Under the pieces are notes generated by a model. The model saw only the letters and a program-made list of their open reading frames with translations, did not search any database and was not told where the DNA came from. A program made the translations under genes and the position numbers. A DNA stretch of 64,000 bases from assembly GCA_029255685.2 (NCBI GenBank), contig CM055311.2, positions 18,994,952 to 19,058,951 of the forward strand, written 5' to 3'. The DNA is from Silene conica. Lineage: Eukaryota; Streptophyta; Magnoliopsida; Caryophyllales; Caryophyllaceae. This document shows, one piece after another, positions 1 to 11,230 of this stretch (the first letter of the stretch is position 1; the number at the start of each line of letters is the position of its first letter).

Positions 1-1975
1 CTACAACTATGTATAAACACACTCATCAAGTGACTTGGACACATGCAACTGAGGTAATGAAAGATATGTGAGGTGAAAGGTAAAAAGTGGTTAAGATATT
101 TTGGATTTGTGGGGTTAGTAGCCAAGCTAGTAAAACCGATTCCCAACAACATATTTCACGACTTTTGATATTAAGAAGGTGCTCTTTTTGTAGCACACTC
201 TCACATTATAAATAAGAAAGGACTCCCAAATATTTTGAATGAAATACGGGAGTGATAACACATAAAAGAAAGGGATTTCAGAACGAAATTTTGAATTTCT
301 GATGCTGTCAGTTGGTCGGCCGACCTATGAAGGTGGTCGGTCGACTGACTTCTGTACGTTTTTGATTTTTTCGTTTTTCCTTTCTTTCTTTCCTTTTTCT
401 GAACTTTTCTGTTCTTTTCCTTTTCTTGCTTTCTTTCTTTCTTTTTCTCTTTTTGCTCAAGATAGCATACAAACCAAGATGCCCCAAAAAATAATCCAAT
501 GACCACAAATACTAGCTTGGAAGGGTAGGCTAAATATGGGATGTAGTTTTGGGGGAATAAAAAGGCAATTTTGGCTATGTAAGGTTTATGGGTAAATAAG
601 AGAAAAGGGATCCCAAATGCACGTACGTATCGAGACTCACAAAATGAGATAGTAAACAAGTATATAGCAATTCAAGTTCATGTTTATGCATATTGATGTA
701 ACATGTTCCAAGGGGAGTACTACTCACATCCTAGACAACTGGTTTAAAAATGAAACCAGGAAATAGGCTCTAAAAACTCAGAATGTATAGTAGGTTGCCA
801 AGGTATAAGTCAAGTCTCAAGATATACAAATTGACAAACACTCGTAGATATGCAAAAGACTCTCATACTAAAACAAGTTGACAAGGCAAGGTAAAGGCAT
901 AAACATGTAAGATAGCAAAATCATCCTTGAAATACTCTCGTTCCGACTCGACCTATATGCTAAAATAAACGTGCATTTTTTTGAATTTTTGAAATTTTTT
1001 TCTATTTTTTTGGATTTTTGTATAGGTAAGGAAAATAAAGAAAAAAAAAGCAATGCAATACAGAAATGCAATAAACGTGTGACGAAATGCAATGGAACAA
1101 TGCATGTGACACGAAACCATTCCCCAAACGAACCCGCACAATGTCCCCATTGTGCATTAGCCTAAGCAAAGGTCTCATAAAATTAAAGGAACAATGCAAG
1201 GGAAATAAAAACCAAGAAAAAATGGAAAGAACTCACTGGATTTTCAGGCGCACGAGAAAAACCTCCCCAAACCAGCGTAAGCTGGGAGGTTTTGGTGGCC
1301 AGCAATGCCACGCCAAGTACCTTTGATGGTTGCAAAACTCCCCAGGAAAATAAGAGTGTGCTGTGACAGGTGGGTAGGAAGACCGACCTACGTCTCTGGT
1401 CGACCGACCGTCCTGCAAACTGCAGGAATTCCAGAACTGCAGGGGTCAGGTTGACCGACTGGTGTTACTGGTCGGTCGACCGTCTGTGCTGCACAGCGAC
1501 CTTCTTTTCTTCGGAAATAACTTGTATTAGCCAAGTCATTCTCCCTCAAACCTAGCAAATCATATAAATACGCACCCAGCATGTGCGCAAGATCCCAGAA
1601 CCAAGTCTAGATGTCTTAACTACGCAAACTAAACGAAAGGATTCTAAAACTTAAAGCAAACAAAATTAAAAAGTCTCAACAAAACAGAAAGTAAATTGTC
1701 TTAGGAACTTAAAACTGAAACAACTATCCGCTAAAGATGCGGAAAATCTCAGACCACGGTTTTTGGCGATATGCCGTAGTCTCTACCGTGTTTGCTTGAA
1801 TGGCAAAACACATCTCCTCTCCGTCGCAAAGCATATGAGACGGACTCTTCTCTTGTGCTTCTCTTCTCCTTCTTTTGTCCTCCTCATCGGCAATGTCCGG
1901 ATCCTCATCCTCCTTGTAGCTTAGGATCCCTAGTCCTCCTCTTTGCACAGTAACCTCCTTCACCATGGTCTTCTC
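1..1975 (-). mobile_element. Athila-like Ty3/gypsy element C, 3' part (fossil)
   Basis: The stretch matches element B (about 8376-10330) nearly end to end, with moderate divergence. It holds the tail of a gag-protease frame (about 1724-1975, minus) followed by a long 3' untranslated region with polypyrimidine tracts (about 355-470 and 975-1050) and GGTCGACC-type palindromes. The element runs off the left edge, so its ends and total length are unknown. Copia element A is inserted at 1975/1976. C carries the same protease-tail-to-UTR join as B, so both probably belong to one non-autonomous subfamily. It is a broken, incomplete copy and older than A. Confidence 0.75.
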
Positions 1976-2963
1976 TGTGGGGAATAAAGCATGTATTCGC
2001 CCTAAACTTGCAGGATTATAATGAAAATTACAGTTGTGATTATAGTCATAAGATAAATAAAAACATGAAAAAGAATACAACCTTGGGTCCTTGCTTGAAT
2101 AGGCCTAAGAACAGGAATTAAAGTAAATTCCCTCCTATAACTTGCACCCAAGACTTTGTTTGAGACGATGTCGCGTGTGCTAGAAAGGCTCTCCAATTGC
2201 CTTGCAATATGGGGAGAGTTATTGAGGTTTTAGATGTGAGATCTGAGTTTTGGGAGAAGAATGCTCTCAAAACCCTAATTGTCTGAATTATGATTCAACA
2301 GTTACTGACATAAGGAGAAGGACTCTCCTTATGTAGCACTTAGGGTGGGTCGGCCGAATTAGGGTAAGAGTGGGCTTTCTCCACTCTTACCTTATTCCTT
2401 TGCATGATTCGACCCGTTTTGCTAAATATTATTTGCGGGATTTTTATTATAGATCGCATACGTGTTATCAGATATTAATGCAGTCGATGTATTAATAATG
2501 GTCTGATAAAATTACGATATTGTATAATTACCCAAATTAATATAACTATTTATATTAATACGCGAAATTAATATTTAATTAAATATAACTGCTTATATTT
2601 AATTTACGAATTAAACATGTAATCCGTATTAGCTAAAATTATTTAATCCGTATTAAATAATAATCTCAACATCTTATTGACTAATTTAATAGTCAATACC
2701 TCTGACTAACTGTTTAGTCGTATCCGGCATAAATGTGATTGTATTTTCATACCTTCACATCTCTCAAACGTGTCCTATAGGTGTGACGTATAGGGACCAG
2801 TTGATCACCGCCATCCGTATGACAATAACGTCAAACTTATCTAGCAAGCCAACCGTTATTGATAAACGTGGATCAACTGGTAAATACTGAAGTATGCCCT
2901 TGTGATCCTTAAAGAGATTTAATAAGTCATTGTACTTAATTGTCAAGGACACCAGCCCCAACA
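1976..2963 (-). repeat. 3' LTR of copia element A
   Basis: On the minus strand it starts TGTTGGGG and ends CCCCACA, giving TG...CA ends and 988 bp. Outside it on the internal side lies a purine tract (minus-strand AAGTGGGAGATT), the expected polypurine tract. A second copy of its first-listed 470 bp (plus coordinates 1976-2440) sits at 19330-19798 beside a primer-binding site, which fixes orientation. The half nearer 2963 is very AT-rich. Confidence 0.85.
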
Positions 2964-3826
2964 ATCTCCCACTTGTCCGTACAAGGGTATGTGCAATGAC
3001 GTTTTCACACTACATGTGGAGGACACAAGGCTCCAACAAACTCCCACTTGTCCGTACAAGTGTAGGTGCGATAACCGAAACTCATATCCTTTTAAAATTT
3101 CTCCCACTCAATGTAAGACAATTTGCAAATCCGCATTCGCAAAGGTCGTATCTCACAAGCGATCTGTATCAAGAGTGGTTTCCCCGACTAGAGAGTAACT
3201 TAACAGATAAAACGAATCTGTATTCGTGCATGGCCATGCATTTCAGTTACTACTCCTCGAGTGGCCCTGAGAAATGATAAAATCCTGATAAGGGTTTGGA
3301 TATTTCCCTCAACTCGAATCCTGCCGATATCGCGCAGCATGAAATAACCCAGAAAAAATCCTCTTGGCCCCTGTTACTATGACCGTGGGAAAGAAACCAA
3401 AGTTACCCAAAATCTGCCTTAATCTCAAGAGACAGTTGAAATTCAAAAGACTCGACTCTAAGGAACACTATGGAGGTCCTATCCACGACCTGGCACCCAA
3501 TGTTATAAAACATTTAGGACTCCATAACGTTGTCACGGGGTGTCCTACGAGATATCCGTATAACTCGCCTTTGTGATTGGTCAGTCATCCGCGTAACTTA
3601 TGGCTCGTTGAACCGACCATCAACCAACGTCACAAAATGATTACCTGAGTTATCAGCTCAAGTGGGTAATCAAGGACTAAAACGATGTAATGTTATTCAG
3701 TTCACTTTGTGGTGTTCAAAATTGGCGTACAATTCCACATGAAAAACAAAACATTATATATCATAACAATGAGGTTGAATAGAGTACACGAGAAATTGAA
3801 TTATTACATGAATTTATAAAAGAGTA
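2964..3826 (-). other. 3' untranslated region of copia element A
   Basis: No reading frame of note. Near the LTR a CTCCCACTTGTCCGTACAAG block occurs twice (about 2966 and 3044), and a third CTCCCACT lies near 3102, so the polypurine-tract motif is repeated at roughly 60-80-bp steps. The rest looks like unremarkable UTR. Confidence 0.6.
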
Positions 3827-6474
3827 CTACAACTTAGGAACACATCTAATTCCCATGGAATGAATGTGCCCTTCATGCTTATCACGTGGTAATGCTTTAG
3901 TGAGAGGATCAGCTATGTTGTCATCCGTAGCGATCTTATCAATGAAAATCTCCTTTTGCTCCACGTAATCTCTGATTAGATGAGCTTTCCGTTGTACATG
4001 CCTAGCCTTGTTGCTAGACTTATGCTCCTTAGCTTGGAAGATGGCACCTTTATTATCACAATAAACGGTGATTGGGTCATTCGAACTAGGCACTACTGAT
4101 AGTCCTTGTAAGAATTGACGCATCCATATTGCTTCCTTAGCTGCTTCTGAGGCGGCATAGTACTCGGACTCAGTCGTAGAATCTGTTGTAACACTCTGTT
4201 TAGAACTTTTCCAGCTGACAGCAGCGCCATTAAGATTAAAAACGAATCCAGATTGAGATTTCGAGTCATCTCGATCCGTTTGGAAGCTAGCATCTGCGTA
4301 ACCCGTGGCGCAGAGCGTCGAGTCGCCTCCGTAAGTCAATCCCCAATCTTTAGTCCTCCGTAGGTACTTAAGAATGTTTTTCACGGCCATCCAGTGTTGT
4401 TCACCTGGATGAGCTTGGAATCGACTGGTCATACTCAATGCATATGCAACGTCTGGACGTGTGCATATCATGGCATACATGATCGATCCTATTGCCGAAG
4501 CATAAGGAATCTGACTCATGCGCTCTTTCTCTTCCAATGTCTTAGCTTCTTGAGACTTGCTCAAGTGAAGCCCAGTAGTCATAGGAATGAACCCTTTCTT
4601 GGAGTTCGTCATGCTGAATCTCTCTAGAATCTTATCTATATAAGACTCCTGACTGAGAGACAACATCCGTCGTGATCTATCCCTGTAGATACGGATGCCC
4701 AAAATTCTTTGTGCCTCTCCCAGATCTTTCATCTGGAAATGGTTTTTCAACCATGCTTTAACCGAAGAAAGGAGAGGTATGTCATTCCCAATCAGAAGTA
4801 TGTCGTCGACATACAGTACTAGGAATACAATCTTGCTCCCACTCGACTTGATATAGAGACATGGTTCCTCGACTGATCGAATAAACCCATTCTCTTTTAT
4901 CACTTGGTCGAAGCGATGATTCCAACTCCGCGATGCTTGCTTAAGTCCATAGATGGAACGCTTAAGCTTGCAAACCTTCTTAGGATGTTCTGGATCAATA
5001 AAACCCTCGGGTTGTACCATGTACAAATCTTCCTCCAAATAACTGTTTAAGAAGGCGGTTTTAACGTCCATTTGCCATATTTCATAGTCATGAAATGCGG
5101 CTATCGCTAAGATAATCCGAATGGAACGTAGCATGACTACGGGTGCAAAGATCTCATCGTAGTGCAAGCCTGACACTTGGGTGAAACCTTTAGCAACTAG
5201 TCTTGCCTTATGGATATCTTGTTTACCTTCCACGGCATGCTTTATTTTGTAAAGCCATTTGCATTGAAGGGGGCGTACCTTTGCAGGTACGTCCACAAGA
5301 TCCCACACGTTGTTCTCATACATGGAGTCCATCTCGGATTGCATGGCTTCTAGCCATAGCTTTGAGTCAGAACTGGTCATGGCACCTTTATAGGTTGAGG
5401 GTTCATTACCCTCTAGGAGTAAGACGTCATCCATATCATGTTCCTCGACCATACCAATGTATCTGTCTGGAGGAATGGAGACTCTTCCCGACCTCCTAGG
5501 TTCCTCAGGAATATCTATCGCAGCCTCGGTTGAAGGAACTGTTTCCTCCAATGATTGCTCGGTAGTTGGTTCTTGAACCTCCGATAAATCGAAGGTTCTA
5601 TTACTCGACTTGTTCTCGAGAAATTCTTTCTCTAAGAACGTCGCACAGGCCGCAACAAAAACACGTTGTTCGGTTGGCGAGTAGAAGTAATGACCAAAAG
5701 TTCCCTTTGGATAGCCTATAAAGTATGTCTTGACCGATCGCGGGCCGAGCTTATCCTCGTGTCTCCACTTGACATAAGCCTCGCAGCCCCAAACCCGAAT
5801 AAAGGACAAGTTAGGGACCGTTCCCTTCCATAATTCGTATGGAGACTTGTCAACAGCTTTAGACGGACTTCGGTTAAGTATTAGAGCGGCCGAAAAAAGA
5901 GCATAGCCTCACAATGAATCAGGCACAACGGTGTGACTCATCATGGATCGAACCATATCAAGTAAAGTTCGATTTCTCCGTTCGGACACACCATTTAATT
6001 GTGGTGTTCCAGGTGGAGTCAACTGTAGCACGATGCCACAGTCTTTAAGGTGTTGATCAAACTCGTGTGAAAGATATTCACCACCACGATCTGAACGTAG
6101 TGCTTTAATCTTTCTACCCAGCTGGTTCTGTACCCGATTCTGGTATTCTTTGAACTTGTCAAAGGATTCACTTTTATGGTTCATTAAGTAGACATAGCCA
6201 TATCTACTCAAATCATCCGTGAAAGTGATGAAATACCTATAGCCTTTTCGTGCGTTGATCGACATAGGGCCACATACATCTGTATGTATTAGTCCTAATA
6301 GGTCGGCAGCGCGCATTCCAACACCTTTGAAGGAAATACGAGTCATCTTACCGATGAGACGTGATTCACACGTGCCATATGATTCGAAATCAAAGGCCAA
6401 GATAGCTCCATTCTGTATGAGCTGTTTTACGCGTTTCTCATTTATGTGTCCCATACGACAATGCCATAGGTAAG
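3827..6474 (-). pseudogene. copia pol remains: integrase core, reverse transcriptase, RNase H (fossil)
   Basis: The 5' part shows an integrase zinc region (WHCRMGHINEKRV) and core (HTDVCGPM, then RSDRGGEYLS). The 3' part shows copia reverse transcriptase with the YVDDILL catalytic motif, the WLYKIKHAVEGK entry block and an RNase H region (YCDNKGAI, SKQSVTTDSTTESEY). In the source element this polyprotein made cDNA and inserted it into chromosomes. It is a broken copy with a small number of breaks, and its upstream end is separated from gag by element B. Confidence 0.85.
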
Positions 6475-8032
6475 TGATGCCCGTCGTTGAGGGTACCAAA
6501 GATAAATTTATAATTCCTAAACTTAAACTATAGATAGTGAAAGTTAGGGTCGAACCACAGAGAGGTGGGGAATGTTTATTTCTTTGGTGTTAATGTTTAA
6601 AGTAACAAAATTTGGGGGTTGATTGGTTGATTATTAAGTCTAAGCAAAGATTAAAATAAAACAAGAATTAAAAGATGAGAATAAAATATAATAAAAAGGG
6701 ATGCTAGGATGTTTGGGTAATAAATAGCTAAGGTAAAATGAATCCTAAGGTCAACATGTATTGCAGTCGCGTAAGGGGGTGTAACATATCTTTTTAGGTC
6801 TATGCTACCTAATAGCTCCTTTCGGCCTATGCTATTAGTTCCTAGGTCTCACAATTATTGGGTGTCAACAATAAGGGTGATTCCTAAATCCTAGGTCACA
6901 TACCTTTCAGTCTTAAGTAACCTAACCGTCTTAAGGTGTAAACCAATGCCCTTCCCGTATCTCTCAATCTTGGGTAGGTCATTACTAACATCCTACAAGT
7001 CTCCTTTCAGTTTTATTGTAGGGTGTTATAGTCAACAAAGAAAGACGAAACAGGATACAAACGCGAGTGGTCGACCGACCAGCTAGTCCAGTCGGCCGAC
7101 CACAGCCTCGGTCGACCGACTCACTATTTGAGTCGGCCGACCGTGGCTCTGCTACAAGTCGGTTTCGGAATTTATTCTACCTATTCATATTATCCCCTAC
7201 ATCCTAACATATGAAAATTAGCTACTCATGGTTGTTAAGACGATTATGAAAACGGGATTAAACATGGTAAACATAGTGAATAATCTAAACATGCAATAAT
7301 TAATAAAGCTTGAGATTTCTACTGTAATTGAATGCAATAGTAATATGAATAATAATAAAGTTAGATTAAAGAATAATTACCAAAGTCGGAATTTAGGGCA
7401 GAAAAGAACGAACTTTATTGAATGCTTGAGAATTGTTGAAAGATTACAAAATAAACTAAGAGGGAATTATAGAACTTGATATATAACTTTCCTATGCAAA
7501 GTTTCAATGAAAACTAGATACTAAAACCCTAAACACGAGGTCTTCTTATATAGGGCCCAACTTAGAGTTTCTTAAAGACTCTACTTCTAATTTATTTCCG
7601 AAAAAGAATTGTTCTGGGCTTCGCTGAGGTCGGTCGACCACTTTGGTGGGTCGGTCGACCTCCTTTACGGACTTAATTGAATTCTTGGGCTTTTCTTCAC
7701 ATTTGGACTTTTATGAAAATCAGGCCTGGTCGGCCGACCCGTTTAGTTGGTCGGTCGACCGCTTCCGTATAGGATTCTTCGGTTTTCTTCTTGTTTTGAC
7801 TTTTGGTATTTAAGTAAAGATTCTAGTTGACTTTTCATTATTCCTTAATTATGCAAAAGACTTCGAGGACATGAATTTGGTGCTAAATCGTCCCTTTTCC
7901 GCATAAATCTGCAAAAGTGCATAAAAATACGAAAGTACACGATTGTTGGGAAATAAAGGCTAAAACATAATAAATGAGCGACCAAATGCGTGTAAAAATA
8001 GATGAAAAACATCATAAAATAGACACGCATCA
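6475..8032 (-). repeat. 3' LTR of element B
   Basis: 1558 bp with TGATG...CATCA ends. A TATA box (minus CCCTATATAAG) lies at about 7545-7555. Two palindromic GGTCGGTCGACC modules sit upstream of it (7626-7662 and about 7727-7763), and two more lie downstream (about 7070-7143). Confidence 0.9.
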
Positions 8033-9997
8033 AATTCCCCAAACCAAACCCTTGCTTGCCCTCAAGCAAGAAATAGACTCGATCTTAACTAATGGAACGA
8101 TTTCAATCTCAGAGCGAAATTTACATGTAAACCTATACCAATGCCAAGTATAAAATGAAATAGTATTCAAATCATGCAAACGAGTTATGGTGCTGTCAAA
8201 CTTGCAAAACAAGAGACTATAGAGACTTTATACTATGAACTCTCGCGGTACGCTCGAGACACTCATGAAGCAAAGGGTGAGTATATGTAAAAGATAGAAA
8301 GAAGTAAATTTGTCATGACACTCACCTAACTGCGACCCATGGAAACATGCCTGCAATCTAACATGAACAAGAATTCTACAACTATGTAAAACAAACCCAT
8401 TAAGTGACTTGGATACATGCAATTGAGGTAATGAAAGATATGTGAGGTAAAAGGTAGAAGTGGTTAAGATGTTTTTGGACTTGTGGGGTTAGTAGCCAAG
8501 CTAGTAAAACCGATTTCCAACAACAAACTTCATAACTTTTGAAATTAAGAAAGTGCTCTTTTTGTAGCACAACTCTCACATTAAATAAAAGAAAGGACTC
8601 CCAAATATTTTGAATGAGGTACGGGAGCGATAACATATAAAACAAAGGGAATTTTGGAACGAATTTTTTTCATTCTGATGCTGTCAGGTGGTCGGCCGAC
8701 CTATGATGGTGGTCGGTCGACTGACTTTTGTATGTTTTTGACTTTTTTCGTTTTTCTTTTTCTTTCTTTCCTTTTCTGAATTTTTCTGTTCTTTTTCCTT
8801 CTTTTCTTTCTTTCTTTCTTTTCTCTTTTTTGCTCAAGATAGCATACAAACCAAGATGCCTCAAAAAAATAATCCAATGACCACAAATACTAGCTTGGAA
8901 GGGTAGGCTAAGTATGGGATGTAGTTTTTTTTTTGGGGAAATAAAAAGGCAATTTTGGCTATGTGAAGCTTATGGGTAAATAAGAGAAAAAGGGATCCCA
9001 AATGCACGTATCAAGATTCACAAAACGAGATAGTAAAACAAGTATATAGCAATTCAAGTTCATGTTTATGCATATTGATGTAACATGTTCCAAGGGGAGT
9101 ACTACTCACATCCTAGACAACTGGTTTAAGAATGAAACCAGGAATAAGGCTCTAAAACTCAGGATGTATAGTAGGTTGCCAAGGTATAAGTCAAGTCTCA
9201 AGATATACAAATTGACAAAAACTCGTAGATATGCAAAAGACTCTTATACTAAAACAAGTTGACAAAGCAAGATAAAGGCATAAACATGTAAGATAGCTAA
9301 ATCATCCTTGAAATACTTTCGTTCCGACTCGACCTATATGCTAAAATAAACGTGCATTTTTTGGAATTTTTTTGAATTTTTTTCATTTTTTTTTTTTGTA
9401 TTTTTTTTCTTTTGTATAGGTAAAGAAAATAAAGAAAAGAACAATGCAAGACAGAAATGCAATAAACGTGTGACAGAATACAATGCATGTGACACGAAAC
9501 CATTCCCCAAACCAACTCGCACAATGTCCCCATTGTGCATTAGCCTAAGTAAAGGTTTCAGAAAATTAAAGGAAAAGATGCAAAGAAAATAACAATTAAG
9601 GAAAAACTGGAAAGAACTCACTGGGTTAATAGATGTTTGAGAAAAACCTCCCCAAACCAGCGTAAGCTGGGAGGTTTTGGTGGCTAGCAGTGCCACTGAA
9701 ATACCAAAGATGGATGCACGGTTCCCGAGGAAGAAAACGAAAGACTGCGACGGACAAGGTGGGTCGACCGACCAAGAGAACAGGTCGACCGACCTTTCCT
9801 GTAGAGTACAGGAATTTTGGCAGTACGGCGACTAGGTCGACCGACTGGTGTATCTGGTCGGTCGACCGTCTGTGTCCCAGCGGTCTTCTTTTCCTCGTAG
9901 AACCTGAAAAAGCAAGAGAAATATATGCGCCTGCAAATGCGCGAGATTCCAGAAACAAGTCTAAAGTCTTTAACTACACAAGCATAAAGTTCTAAAA
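8033..9997 (-). other. 3' untranslated region of element B
   Basis: It begins with the polypurine tract next to the LTR (minus GGTTTGGGGAATT, 8033-8045). It also holds a CTTT-rich low-complexity tract (about 8735-8835), palindromic GGTCGACC modules (about 8688-8725, 9761-9801, 9833-9868) and a hairpin with CCTCCC/GGGAGG arms (about 9646-9687). No convincing coding region is seen. The same block makes up most of element C at 1-1720. Confidence 0.75.
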
Positions 9998-11230
9998 CTA
10001 CGAGCACACTAAAATAAAAAGTTTCACACAACAAAAAAATAAAATAAATTGTCTTAAAAACTTAAACTTGAAATAACTATCCGCTAAAGATGCGGAAAAT
10101 ATCCGACCACGGCCTTTGACGACACGCCGTAGTCTCCACTGGTTTTCTTGAGTAGCAAAACACATCTTCTTTCCGCCGTCGCAAAGCATATGCGACGGTC
10201 CCTCCTCTTGAGTTTGCCTCCTCTTCTTCTTCTCCTCTCGATCCACGACATCTGGGTCCTCATCTTCTTTATAGCTTAGATATCCCATTCCTCCTCTCTG
10301 GACTATGACTTCCTTCACTTTGGGTTTCCCCAAACCAATTCCTGCACTAGTCACAATAGACGTGTCCTCCATATTGCTCCCAATCTGGGGCGGAGGCGTA
10401 AAAACAGATACAGGAACAGGTAATAAAGTAGGAGAAGTAGTGATGACCTCATACTTCTTTTCAGAAGTGATAGCATTACACGTGATGGGGGTCATAACAT
10501 CTTTTTTACTATAAGATAGGCCATATATAATAGAATGCTTTCCTACTTTAAAGGTCAAAGTCCCAGTGCCTACATCTATAATGGCACCTGCGGTGTGGAG
10601 GAAAGATCTTCCTAGAATTATAGGTATATGGGCATCCTCTGGAATGTCCAAAACTACGAAGTCAACTGGGAAGAAAAACCTGTCAATACGCACAGGGATG
10701 TTTTCCAACACCCCTATAGGTTCCATAGATGTTCGATCTGCCATCTGGACTGTCATACTGGTCACTGCAAATTCGGTCATTCCTAATTTTAAGGCAACGC
10801 TTAGGGGCATGACACTTATACTAGCACCTAAGTCGCATAAAGCCTTCTTAACTGGGAAGGTTCATATATTACAGGGGACAAAAAAACTACCAGGGTCCTC
10901 TAATTTGTGAGGGGCAATGACATGTGACAAAACACTAGATGACTCTTCAGTGAGGGCCACCGACTCAACCTTTTCTAGAGACCTCTTTCTTGATAAAAGC
11001 TGTCTCATAAATTTAAGATAAGAAGGAACTTGTTGAACTAATTCTAGAAAAGGGACTTGAACATTTAATGAACGAATCACATCCTTAAATTTGTCAAAAG
11101 ATACCTGATCCTTCGAAGGTACGAGTCTTTCTGGGAAAGGAGCGGTCGAAGACTCAGTATTTGCAGCTCTCTTCAGAAACCTAGGGGTCTTGTCACCCCG
11201 GAAAAGAAAATCCCTTAAGTTATCTGGCAA
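9998..11230 (-). pseudogene. Athila-like gag-pro 3' region with retropepsin-like domain (fossil)
   Basis: Two stretches read as the linker and protease end of an Athila-type gag-pro. One has a helical linker (FLELVQQVPSYLKFMRQLL, then VPCNI). The other has MPLSVALKLG, VRIDRFFFPVDFVVLDIP and IPIILGRSFLHTAGAIIDV, the beta-strand and ILGR blocks of plant gypsy retropepsins. After the protease the frame ends and the 3' UTR follows, with no polymerase. It is a broken copy. It would have cleaved the Gag polyprotein. Confidence 0.75.

Noticed and set aside
308-508. Lys/Glu-rich short frames (also near 8670-8886)
   Set aside because: They are translations of a CTTT-type low-complexity tract in the 3' UTR of gypsy elements, not genes.
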